Assembly: GCA_021772735.1 (NCBI GenBank)
Contig: JAJFLK010000294.1
Location: 1-19,223, forward strand
DNA length: 19,223 nt
Source of the DNA: Candidatus Sumerlaeota bacterium
Lineage (GTDB): Bacteria; Sumerlaeota; Sumerlaeia; MVZB01; JAJFLK01
Reading direction: 5' to 3'
Shown: one piece after another, positions 1 through 7,583 of the stretch
Layout of the letters: the number at the start of each line of letters is the position of its first letter
Position numbering within the stretch: the stretch's first letter is position 1
The notes under the pieces: generated by a model
Seen by the model: the letters and a program-made list of their open reading frames with translations, nothing else
Told to the model about the DNA's origin: nothing
Database searches by the model: none
Made by a program: the position numbers and the translations under genes

Positions 1-164
1 ACGGTTACACCGGCGTCCGGGCTCTGGGCGAGCCGCCGATCATCGGCGTGCCTGCGGCAATCGGCAACGCGGTCGCCAATGCGCTCGGCGCGCGCGTCTT
101 TTCCTTGCCGATCACTCCGGATAAGGTGCTGGCCGCATTGCGCGCCAAGGGAGGCACAGCATGA
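1..164 (+). CDS. Molybdenum hydroxylase (xanthine dehydrogenase family), molybdopterin-binding subunit, C-terminal fragment
   Basis: The reading frame beginning at base 3 is open from the window edge to the TGA at 162-164, giving the last 53 residues of a longer protein. The fragment reads GVRALGEPPIIGVPAAIGNA and later LPITPDKVLAAL. The GEPP...GVPAAIxNAVxxA signature and the closing LPITPxKVL segment are characteristic of the C-terminus of the large molybdenum cofactor-binding subunit of xanthine dehydrogenase/aldehyde oxidase/CO dehydrogenase-type enzymes. In that family this subunit carries the Mo-molybdopterin active site, and the conserved glutamate lies in this GEPP region. The stop overlaps the next start (ATGA at 161-164), so the two subunits are probably translationally coupled. 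The [2Fe-2S] subunit is not visible and would be expected upstream, outside the window. Substrate cannot be told from the fragment. Confidence 0.9.
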   Translation, partial: GYTGVRALGEPPIIGVPAAIGNAVANALGARVFSLPITPDKVLAALRAKGGTA

Positions 165-1153
165 AGGCATTCGAATATGTCGACGTCAAAACACCGGAGA
201 GCGCGGCTGCCGCGCTGCCCGCCGATGCCTCGATGAACGAGCCGCGACGCTCGGTTTACCTGAAAGCCGGCGGCATCGATCTGATCGATATGCTCAAAGA
301 GCGCGATATCGAGCCCAATCGGCTGTTGAACTTGAAGGCCGGCGAGGCCGACTTGCGTTACATCCGGCTCGATGGCGATACGATTCGCATCGGACCGCTC
401 GTCACGCTTCATCAACTCTCGGCCGATCCCATCGTCGTCGAGCACTTCCCCGGTCTGGCCCAGGCCGCGGGCGAGGCCGCGACGCCCCAGATTCGCAATG
501 TGGCGACCGTGGGCGGGAATCTCTGCCAGCGTCCGCGTTGCTGGTATTTCCGCGCGGCCGAATTCAACTGCCTCAAAAAGGGCGGCGATATCTGCTTCGC
601 CAAGGAAGGCGAGAATCAGTATCACGCCGTCTTCGGCGATGGGCCATCTTACATCGTGCATCCCTCGAACCTGGCTGTGCCGCTGACGGCCGTAGATGCA
701 GAGATCGAAGTCCGCAACCCCGAGGGCACGCGCGTCATCCGGACCTCAGAATTTTTTGTCATGCCGGATGAGAATGTCATGGTCGAGAACGTTCTCGGCC
801 CAACGGACGTCATCGCCGAGCTGCGCATCCCGACCGGTATCAAGCAATCGAGCTACTATGAGGTGCGCGAGAAGCAATCCTACGACTGGCCGCTGGTCGC
901 CGCGACGGCCGCGTTGACGAGCGAGGGATGGCGTGTGGTCATGGGCGCGGTGGCGCCGGTGCCGTGGCGCGCCTCGGAGACTGAGGAGATTCTCGGCTCC
1001 AAACCCATGACCGCCGAACTGGCCGCCGAGGCTGCCGAGGCTGCCGTCGCGGGCGCGAAGCCGCTGCGATACAACCGATACAAACTCGACCTGATCAAGG
1101 TCGTTGTCCGGCGGGCTTTGACCCGCGCCGCCGGCCTGGAGGACTACGCATGA
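161..1153 (+). CDS. Molybdenum hydroxylase FAD-binding subunit, YagS/PaoB-like
   Basis: A 330-residue protein of the normal length for the FAD-binding (medium) subunit, which passes electrons from the Mo and iron-sulfur centres to an acceptor. The start is ATG at 161, with an AAGGGAGG ribosome site at 147-154 inside the preceding gene, and it overlaps that gene's stop. FAD-binding motifs are visible: KAGGIDLIDMLK near residue 30 and ATPQIRNVATVGGNL around residues 107-121. Between the two lobes is an inserted segment with Cys122, Cys127 (RCWYFR), Cys137 and Cys145, followed by GENQYHAVFG and VHPSN. This insert is the hallmark of the YagS/PaoB group, where cysteines hold an additional [4Fe-4S] cluster. 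At residue 163 a serine sits where I recall a cysteine before the VHPSD motif. The C-terminal third resembles the CO dehydrogenase flavoprotein C-terminal domain. The enzyme is probably an aldehyde or N-heterocycle dehydrogenase; the substrate is unknown. Confidence 0.9.
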   Translation: MKAFEYVDVKTPESAAAALPADASMNEPRRSVYLKAGGIDLIDMLKERDIEPNRLLNLKAGEADLRYIRLDGDTIRIGPLVTLHQLSADPIVVEHFPGLAQAAGEAATPQIRNVATVGGNLCQRPRCWYFRAAEFNCLKKGGDICFAKEGENQYHAVFGDGPSYIVHPSNLAVPLTAVDAEIEVRNPEGTRVIRTSEFFVMPDENVMVENVLGPTDVIAELRIPTGIKQSSYYEVREKQSYDWPLVAATAALTSEGWRVVMGAVAPVPWRASETEEILGSKPMTAELAAEAAEAAVAGAKPLRYNRYKLDLIKVVVRRALTRAAGLEDYA

Positions 1154-1401
1154 AGAACGAAGCGAACACCCCCGAGGTTCAAGTCGGCGGCGAGTATCAC
1201 GACGGCCGGCGGCTGATCAAATGCTGCACGCACCTGCGCTGCAAATCGCTTTACTACAGCGGCATCGAGCGCCCGGGCCTTCTACACGAAAGCGACGCGA
1301 TGACGTATTGGTGCAACGAGACGCAGGAATCGGTGGGCTGCGACGGCGGCGATACCGATCCGTTCGTCTGCCAGAGCGGCCGCGATTGCTGCGAGATGTG
1401 A
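1150..1401 (+). CDS. Small cysteine-rich protein, third cistron of the molybdenum hydroxylase operon
   Basis: An 83-residue protein that I do not recognise. It starts at ATG 1150 within an ATGA overlap with the FAD-subunit stop, preceded by GGAGG at 1138-1142 with a 7-base spacer, so expression with the enzyme is well supported. It contains eight cysteines (residues 25, 26, 31, 55, 64, 74, 80, 81), including two CC pairs, plus histidines 17, 28 and 46. There is no signal peptide or membrane segment. Eight cysteines in 83 residues suggests binding of zinc or an iron-sulfur cluster, or disulfide formation, but spacing is not a standard ferredoxin or zinc-ribbon pattern. Coupling to the enzyme suggests an accessory subunit, electron carrier or maturation factor; that is inference only. 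The antisense frame over it is shorter in meaning and lacks any ribosome site. Confidence 0.75.
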   Translation: MKNEANTPEVQVGGEYHDGRRLIKCCTHLRCKSLYYSGIERPGLLHESDAMTYWCNETQESVGCDGGDTDPFVCQSGRDCCEM

Positions 1402-1456
1402 TGCGCATTATCCCTGCCGTCGTCGATTGTTTGCGGCCTATATGGAGGTAGAAGTA

Positions 1457-1750
1457 ATGCCAAATGATGTGAATCTCGGGATCGACGCGGACGAGCGGCG
1501 TTTCCTTTCTAGATCTAGGCAGTCTGTTTCTCAGTTTCAGAGCAGGGGCACGAGGGCGGCGATGATTGGACTATTGTTGGCGATTGTCGCTAATTTAATC
1601 TGGTCCGCATCGGAGGCAAGGCTGTTGGATACCGTGACCTCTATGCTCCCTATCATCACCATCATCGCTTGGATATGGGACAAGGCCAGGGATGTTGGGA
1701 AATTGATTCGGATTATTGATCGGCAGACTGCTGAGAATACCAACCTTTAA
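1457..1750 (+). CDS. Small two-helix membrane protein, unknown function
   Basis: The frame is open from 1427, but the ATG at 1457 has GGAGG at 1444-1448 at a good distance and is the likely start, giving 97 residues. An N-terminal soluble stretch of about 33 residues, rich in Arg, Ser and Asp, is followed by a hydrophobic helix near residues 34-50 (AAMIGLLLAIVANLIW) and a second near 56-75 (LPIITIIAWIW). A charged tail follows. Local G+C is about half by my count, clearly lower than the surrounding genes, and codon choice is less GC-biased. It lies between the enzyme operon and the MoxR-type cluster, 56 bases after one and 50 before the other. I recognise no family. A recent acquisition or a lineage-specific small gene are both possible. 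Confidence 0.6.
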   Translation: MPNDVNLGIDADERRFLSRSRQSVSQFQSRGTRAAMIGLLLAIVANLIWSASEARLLDTVTSMLPIITIIAWIWDKARDVGKLIRIIDRQTAENTNL

Positions 1751-1800
1751 CGATGGCTGGCAGTCAGCTTGAACGTGCTCCTCGGAATTAACCGGGCGAC

Positions 1801-4560
1801 ATGGAATTGGAGTTCCCGAAACCGCCGTCCGATATGAGTATGACCCGCCTCCCTTCAACCATCACATTAAGCGCTTTTGTCCTCTCCGCATTGGCCTTCC
1901 TTTTTGCGCCGATGCACATCGCAGCCCAGCCGTTCATGCGCGGCGATGGCTTCACCTCGGAATACACCAAGCTCTGGAAGCGCGGCGATTATCACGAAGC
2001 GCTCGATGCGTTGGGCAAGAAGCTGGCCGGGTATGGCAACGGCGGGCGTCCGGTGATCCTGCTCAACGATCAGGTGGACTTGCTTTTCGAAGTCGGCCGC
2101 GTCGATGAGGCGATCGGGCTTCTCGAACTGATCGAGAATTATTACCCCGAACCCTCGAACACGCTTCGTCTTGCGCTGCTTTACAAGTATCGCGGGCGGC
2201 ACAATTCGAGCCGGGCCGCCGTCGAGCGCGGTATCCGCGAATACGAATTCGCCCGCCGCTTCGGCGCTCTGAACGAGAACACGGTGGCGATCGCCCGTCT
2301 CAAAGAGCTCCAGGGCAAAGAGAACCCGAAGGTCATCTTGAGCCAGGTGCTCGATCCATTGATCGAGGCCAAGCCCACGTTCGCCTCGGCATACCTGGCC
2401 GCCGGCGGATTGGCCCTGCGCAAGGCCGATTTCGCGGTGGCGGCGGATTACTTTGGCCGGGTGGTCGAATTCGAGCCCGAAAATACCGAAGCGCTGGCGG
2501 GGCTCGCCCAGTGTTACACGGAATCGAGCGACGCGCGTCTGGACGCAACGCTCGATAAATTATTTGAGGTCAATCCGCGCCATCCGGCAGGCCTGGCGAT
2601 TCGCGTGACTGGCCTTTTGGACGGAGACAAGACGACCGAGGCGCTCCGACTGATCGAGGAGCGACTTGCAATCAATCCGGTCGATCTGCAATTTCGTTCG
2701 CTCAAGGCCGCCGCTCTCTACCTCGAAGATCGCCTCGAAGAGATGGGCGCGCTCCAGGCCGAGGTCATGCAGTTCAATCCCCGTTGCTCCGAGGTTTGCC
2801 GTACGCCCGGCGCTGTCGCCTCGCGCCAGTATCGTTTCAGCGACGCCGCGAAGTTTCAGAGAAAGGCCCTGGAGATCGATCCGCGCGATAACGAGGCGCG
2901 GGCGCTTTTGGGCTTCGATCTTCTGCGCCTCGGGCGCGATGAAGAGGGACTCGAACAGCTTGAGAAGGCATTTGACGTCGATCCGTTCAACGTCTCGGTT
3001 TACAACATGCTTCAGGTCATGGATTCGCTCGTCGATTACGCGTCGATCGAGCGAGGAGCCTTCCTGCTCCAGCTTCCGAGCGATGAAGTCCAGGTGCTGG
3101 CAGACGATGCACTCGATCTCTTGGAATCCGCGATAGAGCGCTACGAGGAGAAATACGATATCGAACTGGAGCGGCCCGTTCGCGTTCAGATCTTCGGCGA
3201 TCACGATGACTTCATGGTTCGATCGATCGGCCTGCCGGGTAACACCGGATATATGGGTATTTGTTTCGGTCGGCTGGTGACGATGGATTCACCCTCAGCT
3301 CGGCCCAAGGGTCAGATGAATTGGAGGTCGGTTCTGTGGCACGAATTCCTCCACGTCATCACGCTGCAAAAGACGAGCAACCGGATGGCGCGCTGGTTAT
3401 CGGAGGGAATATCGGTCTATGAGGAGACGCAGTTCTCGCCCGCCTGGGGCCAGCGTCTTGACTATCAATACAAGGGGATCATTGACGAAGAGGGCCCTCC
3501 GGCGGTCGGTGATCTTGAGACGATTTTCACCCAGCCCAAATCGCCGCTTCACCTGATGCTCGGCTACTTCGCGGCCGGGGAGTTTGTGGATTTCTACACC
3601 GGCATATACGAGTTCGGCGCGTTGCGCGAGGCGCTCGCGATGATCGGCGAAGGCCGCGATACGCTCGAAGCGCTGACAGAGGCCTCGGGCGATACCTTGG
3701 CGCAGATGGATGAGAAATACGCTCTGTTCATGCGCGAGCGTTATGCGCCTCTGGAGAACTTCCCGGTGTTTGGCCGCCGAGGTCTGGGCGATAAACTGGC
3801 CGAGGTCCTGAGCCCCCACCGAGGCGACGAGGACCGTGACGGCGGTGCCGAGGAGGATGCTGCCGAAGCGGCAGAGAGCGAAGGCTGGCAGATGTCCAAC
3901 GCGTCGTTTCCTGCGGCAATGAAGAAGGCCGATGAGGCGATCGAGGACGAAGATTGGGAGACCGCCGAGGCGCAATTGAATAAGGCCTACGAGGCTTTTC
4001 CCGATTACCAGGGTCCCGGCGCGCCGCTCACGCGGCTGATTGAAGTTCACGAACAGACCGGCGCGCGAGACAAATTGCGCGAGACTTTGGAGCTCGAAAT
4101 CGATCGCAACCCGGTCGCTTTCAGAGCTTGCGAGAGGCTCGTTGAGCTCCTGGGCGAGGATGAGGATTGGGCTGGAGTGACCCGCGTTTCGAGTTGGGCA
4201 TTGGGGATCGATCCCTTCGACCTCGGGATGCATCGCGCCCTGTTCGAGAGTCGGCTCGAAGCGGGCGATCACGAGGGCGCCTTGACCGAACTGGGGCTTC
4301 TCCAGAATATGGACGCCTCGCGTTTGATCGACTATCGCCTGCGGCGGATCGAGATCCTAATGGCGCAGGAGGCCTGGGGTCCGGCCCGGCGAGAAACGGT
4401 TGCCTTGCTTGAGAAGACGCCGCATTTCTGGGAAGGACAAAGATTGTTGCTTGAAATATTGGGCAGTCAGGATCGAGCCGGCAATGACGTTCCCGCGCCG
4501 TTGCTGCGCGAAACAACCGACGGTCAGGATGGAGCCGGTAGTGACGTTCCCGTTCCTTAA
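1801..4560 (+). CDS. Secreted TPR protein with gluzincin (peptidase MA-like) metallopeptidase domain
   Basis: Up to 919 residues. No start has a convincing ribosome site. ATG 1801 is the longest; ATG 1834 or 1840 would place a classical signal peptide at the very N-terminus (MTRLPSTITLSAFVLSALAF, then HIAAQ as a likely cleavage site), so the true start may be 1840. Residues about 50-410 are TPR-like helical repeats (for example PENTEALAGLAQCYTESSDA and DPRDNEARALLGFDLLRLGR). A metallopeptidase domain follows: HEFLH at residues 514-518 is an HEXXH zinc motif, and Glu535 in WLSEGISVYEE fits the third ligand of gluzincins of the peptidase MA type. An acidic linker (about 675-700) leads to a second TPR block. 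Likely exported to periplasm or surface; substrate unknown. The C-terminal 30 residues are a degenerate duplication (see the repeat at 4466-4552). It heads the MoxR-type cluster and overlaps the next gene. Confidence 0.85.
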   Translation: MELEFPKPPSDMSMTRLPSTITLSAFVLSALAFLFAPMHIAAQPFMRGDGFTSEYTKLWKRGDYHEALDALGKKLAGYGNGGRPVILLNDQVDLLFEVGRVDEAIGLLELIENYYPEPSNTLRLALLYKYRGRHNSSRAAVERGIREYEFARRFGALNENTVAIARLKELQGKENPKVILSQVLDPLIEAKPTFASAYLAAGGLALRKADFAVAADYFGRVVEFEPENTEALAGLAQCYTESSDARLDATLDKLFEVNPRHPAGLAIRVTGLLDGDKTTEALRLIEERLAINPVDLQFRSLKAAALYLEDRLEEMGALQAEVMQFNPRCSEVCRTPGAVASRQYRFSDAAKFQRKALEIDPRDNEARALLGFDLLRLGRDEEGLEQLEKAFDVDPFNVSVYNMLQVMDSLVDYASIERGAFLLQLPSDEVQVLADDALDLLESAIERYEEKYDIELERPVRVQIFGDHDDFMVRSIGLPGNTGYMGICFGRLVTMDSPSARPKGQMNWRSVLWHEFLHVITLQKTSNRMARWLSEGISVYEETQFSPAWGQRLDYQYKGIIDEEGPPAVGDLETIFTQPKSPLHLMLGYFAAGEFVDFYTGIYEFGALREALAMIGEGRDTLEALTEASGDTLAQMDEKYALFMRERYAPLENFPVFGRRGLGDKLAEVLSPHRGDEDRDGGAEEDAAEAAESEGWQMSNASFPAAMKKADEAIEDEDWETAEAQLNKAYEAFPDYQGPGAPLTRLIEVHEQTGARDKLRETLELEIDRNPVAFRACERLVELLGEDEDWAGVTRVSSWALGIDPFDLGMHRALFESRLEAGDHEGALTELGLLQNMDASRLIDYRLRRIEILMAQEAWGPARRETVALLEKTPHFWEGQRLLLEILGSQDRAGNDVPAPLLRETTDGQDGAGSDVPVP
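4466..4552 (+). repeat. Imperfect direct repeat, 57-base period, spanning the TPR-peptidase end and DUF4159 start
   Basis: The 30 bases at 4466-4495 recur at 4523-4552 with 27 of 30 identical; the offset is 57 bases, exactly 19 codons. The shared core includes GTCAGGAT, GAGCCGG and TGACGTTCCCG. In the upstream gene's frame the copies give QDRAGNDVPAP and QDGAGSDVPVP. In the downstream gene's frame each copy supplies a start codon followed by the same residues: ATG at 4484 (MTFP) and GTG at 4541 (VTFP). The second copy has GGAG at 4531-4534, whereas the first has CGAG. This could be a local duplication or two copies of a dispersed repeat. Confidence 0.8.
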
Positions 4561-5437
4561 TCGCGACCGGAGAGGCGTCGGCCGATTCCGTTCGGCCTGG
4601 GTTCAGCCTTGCGCGTGCCTGTTTGCCGCGTGGATTGCTTCAATATCTGCCGCGGCGGGCGCGCAGTCCTCGGCCCGGGCGGCAACGCCGAGGCAGTCAT
4701 TCGGGCCAGGAGTCTGGCCTCCTGAGGTTCCTGTGAGCAGCGATGCCGTTAAGGGCGAGGCCTTTACGTTTTGCCGCGTCCGGTACTTCAGCCAAAAGCG
4801 CGGCAATTGGGCGGTCGACTATCCGCAATCGGATCTGAATTTTTCCCAACGCCTCGCCGAACTGACGACCATTAAGGTCAACAACAATCCGGACGGCACG
4901 ATCCGCCATGACGTTGTCAAATTGACCGACAAAGGTCTCGATGACTATCCGTATGTATATCTTGTCGAGCCCGGATACCTGACGCTGCTTGAGGGCGAGG
5001 CCGAGGCGCTGCGCGATTATCTGGAGCGCGGCGGATTCCTGCACGTGGATGACTTCTGGGGCGAACAGGAGTGGGAGAACTGGGTCTTCGAAGTGCGCAA
5101 GGTCTTCCCCGATGAGGAGGTCTACCCCATTGTCGATATTCCGCTTGAGCATCCGCTGTTCAACTGCGTCTTTCGGATCACCGAGGTCCCGCAGGTTCCG
5201 GCGCTGGGCATCTGGGCGCGGACGGGCGTAACCTACGAGCGCTACGACGCGCAAGAGGCGCACGTCCGGGGGATCTTTGACGCCGAGGGTCGGTTGATGG
5301 TTGTGATGACCCATAATACCGACCTGGGGGACGGCTGGGAGCGCGAGGGCGAGAATGCCGAGTATTTCCGTGAATTTTCCGCCAAGAAGGCCTATCCTAT
5401 GGGGATCAATATAGTCGTCTATGCTATGACGCATTGA
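4541..5437 (+). CDS. Secreted DUF4159 domain protein
   Basis: The frame is open from 4400, but GTG 4541 is the best start: GGAG at 4531-4534 lies 6 bases upstream, and the product then begins with a long basic n-region (about 20 residues with several Arg) and a hydrophobic core (CLFAAWIASISAAAGAQ) ending in a plausible AGA-Q cleavage site. ATG 4529 and ATG 4484 are alternatives. The mature part (FCRVRYFSQKRGNWAVDYPQ, later LRDYLERGGFLHVDDFWGEQ and a C-terminal PMGINIVVYAMTH) matches the DUF4159 family, a domain of unknown function with a glutamine-amidotransferase-like look. In alphaproteobacteria, as I know the family, DUF4159 is usually fused to a BatA-like protein beside MoxR and DUF58 genes; here it is a separate exported protein. 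It overlaps the upstream gene by 20 bases. Confidence 0.85.
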   Translation: MTFPFLNRDRRGVGRFRSAWVQPCACLFAAWIASISAAAGAQSSARAATPRQSFGPGVWPPEVPVSSDAVKGEAFTFCRVRYFSQKRGNWAVDYPQSDLNFSQRLAELTTIKVNNNPDGTIRHDVVKLTDKGLDDYPYVYLVEPGYLTLLEGEAEALRDYLERGGFLHVDDFWGEQEWENWVFEVRKVFPDEEVYPIVDIPLEHPLFNCVFRITEVPQVPALGIWARTGVTYERYDAQEAHVRGIFDAEGRLMVVMTHNTDLGDGWEREGENAEYFREFSAKKAYPMGINIVVYAMTH

Positions 5438-5571
5438 CGAAGTTGTGCCCTGATCGCCCGGTATCGAATCAAATCACACCACTGCATGCCGTCAGACACC
5501 GCGTCGATTTCAAGCGACGCAGCCACGGCCCCCGGGTCACTCAATATTTCATCACCGTAACGAGGCCCGCC

Positions 5572-6615
<1,044 letters not shown>

Positions 6616-6645
6616 GCGGGCCGGTTTCGCCTCGCGTCGTCCGCC

Positions 6646-7581
6646 ATGCAACAAACGCTTCAATTCATCGACCCCACGCAGCTTGCCAGAATCAGCGACC
6701 TGCACCTGCTGGCCCGCACGGTTGTCGAGGGTTTTCTCTCCGGCATGCATCGCAGCCCGCACGCCGGCGCATCAATCGAGTTCGCCCAATATCGGCCCTA
6801 TGCGCAGGGGGACGATCTTCGTTTTGTCGATTGGAAACTCTATGGCCGGACCGACCGGCTGCACGTCAAGCAATTCCAGGATGAGACGAATCTGCGCTGC
6901 ACGCTGCTGCTCGATTGCAGCGCGTCGATGGATTACGGCTCGGGCGCTCTGACGAAATTCAAATACGCCCAGATGCTCGTGGCCGCCCTGGCAATGATTC
7001 TTCGCTCCCAACGCGATGCGGTCGGCCTGATCGCATATCACGAGAAGCGCGTCACGCACCTGCCGCCGCGCAGCGACGAGCTTCATCTGCGGCGTATCCT
7101 CTCTGAGGTCCAGCGCCTGGCGCCCGAGCGTGCGACGAACACCGAATCCACGCTGCAGTTTCTGGGCGACGTGCTGAAACCCCGGGGAATGGTCATCCTC
7201 GTCTCCGACCTTCTGCATCCGGCCGACGCCATGATCGATCAACTGCGCTCGCTGCGGGCGAGGCGCCATGACGTTATCGTGTTTCAGATAAGCGACCGGG
7301 CCGAACAGACGTTCCCGTTTGAGCGGTCGACGACTTTTATCGATGCCGAGAGCACGAGCGAACTTTTCGCCGTGCCCGATCTTGTGCGCGAGCAGTATCT
7401 GGAAAATCGCTCGAAGCACTTCGATGCGATTCGCCGCGAATGCCTGGCCGGCGAGATTGACTTGAAGGAATTTTCGACCGATGAGCCCCTGGATCGAGCC
7501 CTCACGTTTTACTTCCACCATCGCAGCCGCGCGCTGATGACCTCAAGCGCCAAGCGCGGCCGTGCGCGAGTCAGGAGCTGA
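6646..7581 (+). CDS. DUF58 family protein (VWA-like fold)
   Basis: A 311-residue soluble protein starting at ATG 6646, 30 bases after the MoxR stop; no strong ribosome site is visible. The N-terminal part has the DUF58 signature: HAGASIEFAQYRPYAQGDDL, then RFVDWKLYGRTDRLHVKQF. A VWA-like domain follows with an intact MIDAS-type DxSxS (DCSASM, Asp90, Ser92, Ser94) and a second acidic strand, VILVSDLLHP. DUF58 proteins are almost always encoded next to MoxR and are thought to be its adaptors or substrates. There is no membrane helix, unlike DUF58 proteins that carry two N-terminal ones, so this one is probably cytosolic with MoxR. The stop is followed after two bases by the next GTG start, implying coupled translation. 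Confidence 0.92.
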   Translation: MQQTLQFIDPTQLARISDLHLLARTVVEGFLSGMHRSPHAGASIEFAQYRPYAQGDDLRFVDWKLYGRTDRLHVKQFQDETNLRCTLLLDCSASMDYGSGALTKFKYAQMLVAALAMILRSQRDAVGLIAYHEKRVTHLPPRSDELHLRRILSEVQRLAPERATNTESTLQFLGDVLKPRGMVILVSDLLHPADAMIDQLRSLRARRHDVIVFQISDRAEQTFPFERSTTFIDAESTSELFAVPDLVREQYLENRSKHFDAIRRECLAGEIDLKEFSTDEPLDRALTFYFHHRSRALMTSSAKRGRARVRS

Positions 7582-7583
7582 TC

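Noticed and set aside
3397..4272. Antisense frame (291 codons) opposite the TPR-peptidase gene
   Set aside because: Shadow of a high-G+C coding region; the plus frame has repeats, HEXXH motif and a signal peptide, while the antisense product has no recognisable feature. The same applies to the antisense frames at 2560-3204, 4697-5434 and 6772-7521.
5434..5571. Upstream extension of MoxR to TTG 5434, overlapping the DUF4159 stop
   Set aside because: The extra 46 residues look unlike MoxR N-termini and have poor composition, while TTG 5572 has a fitting ribosome site and a family-like N-terminus. The stretch is better read as an intergenic leader.
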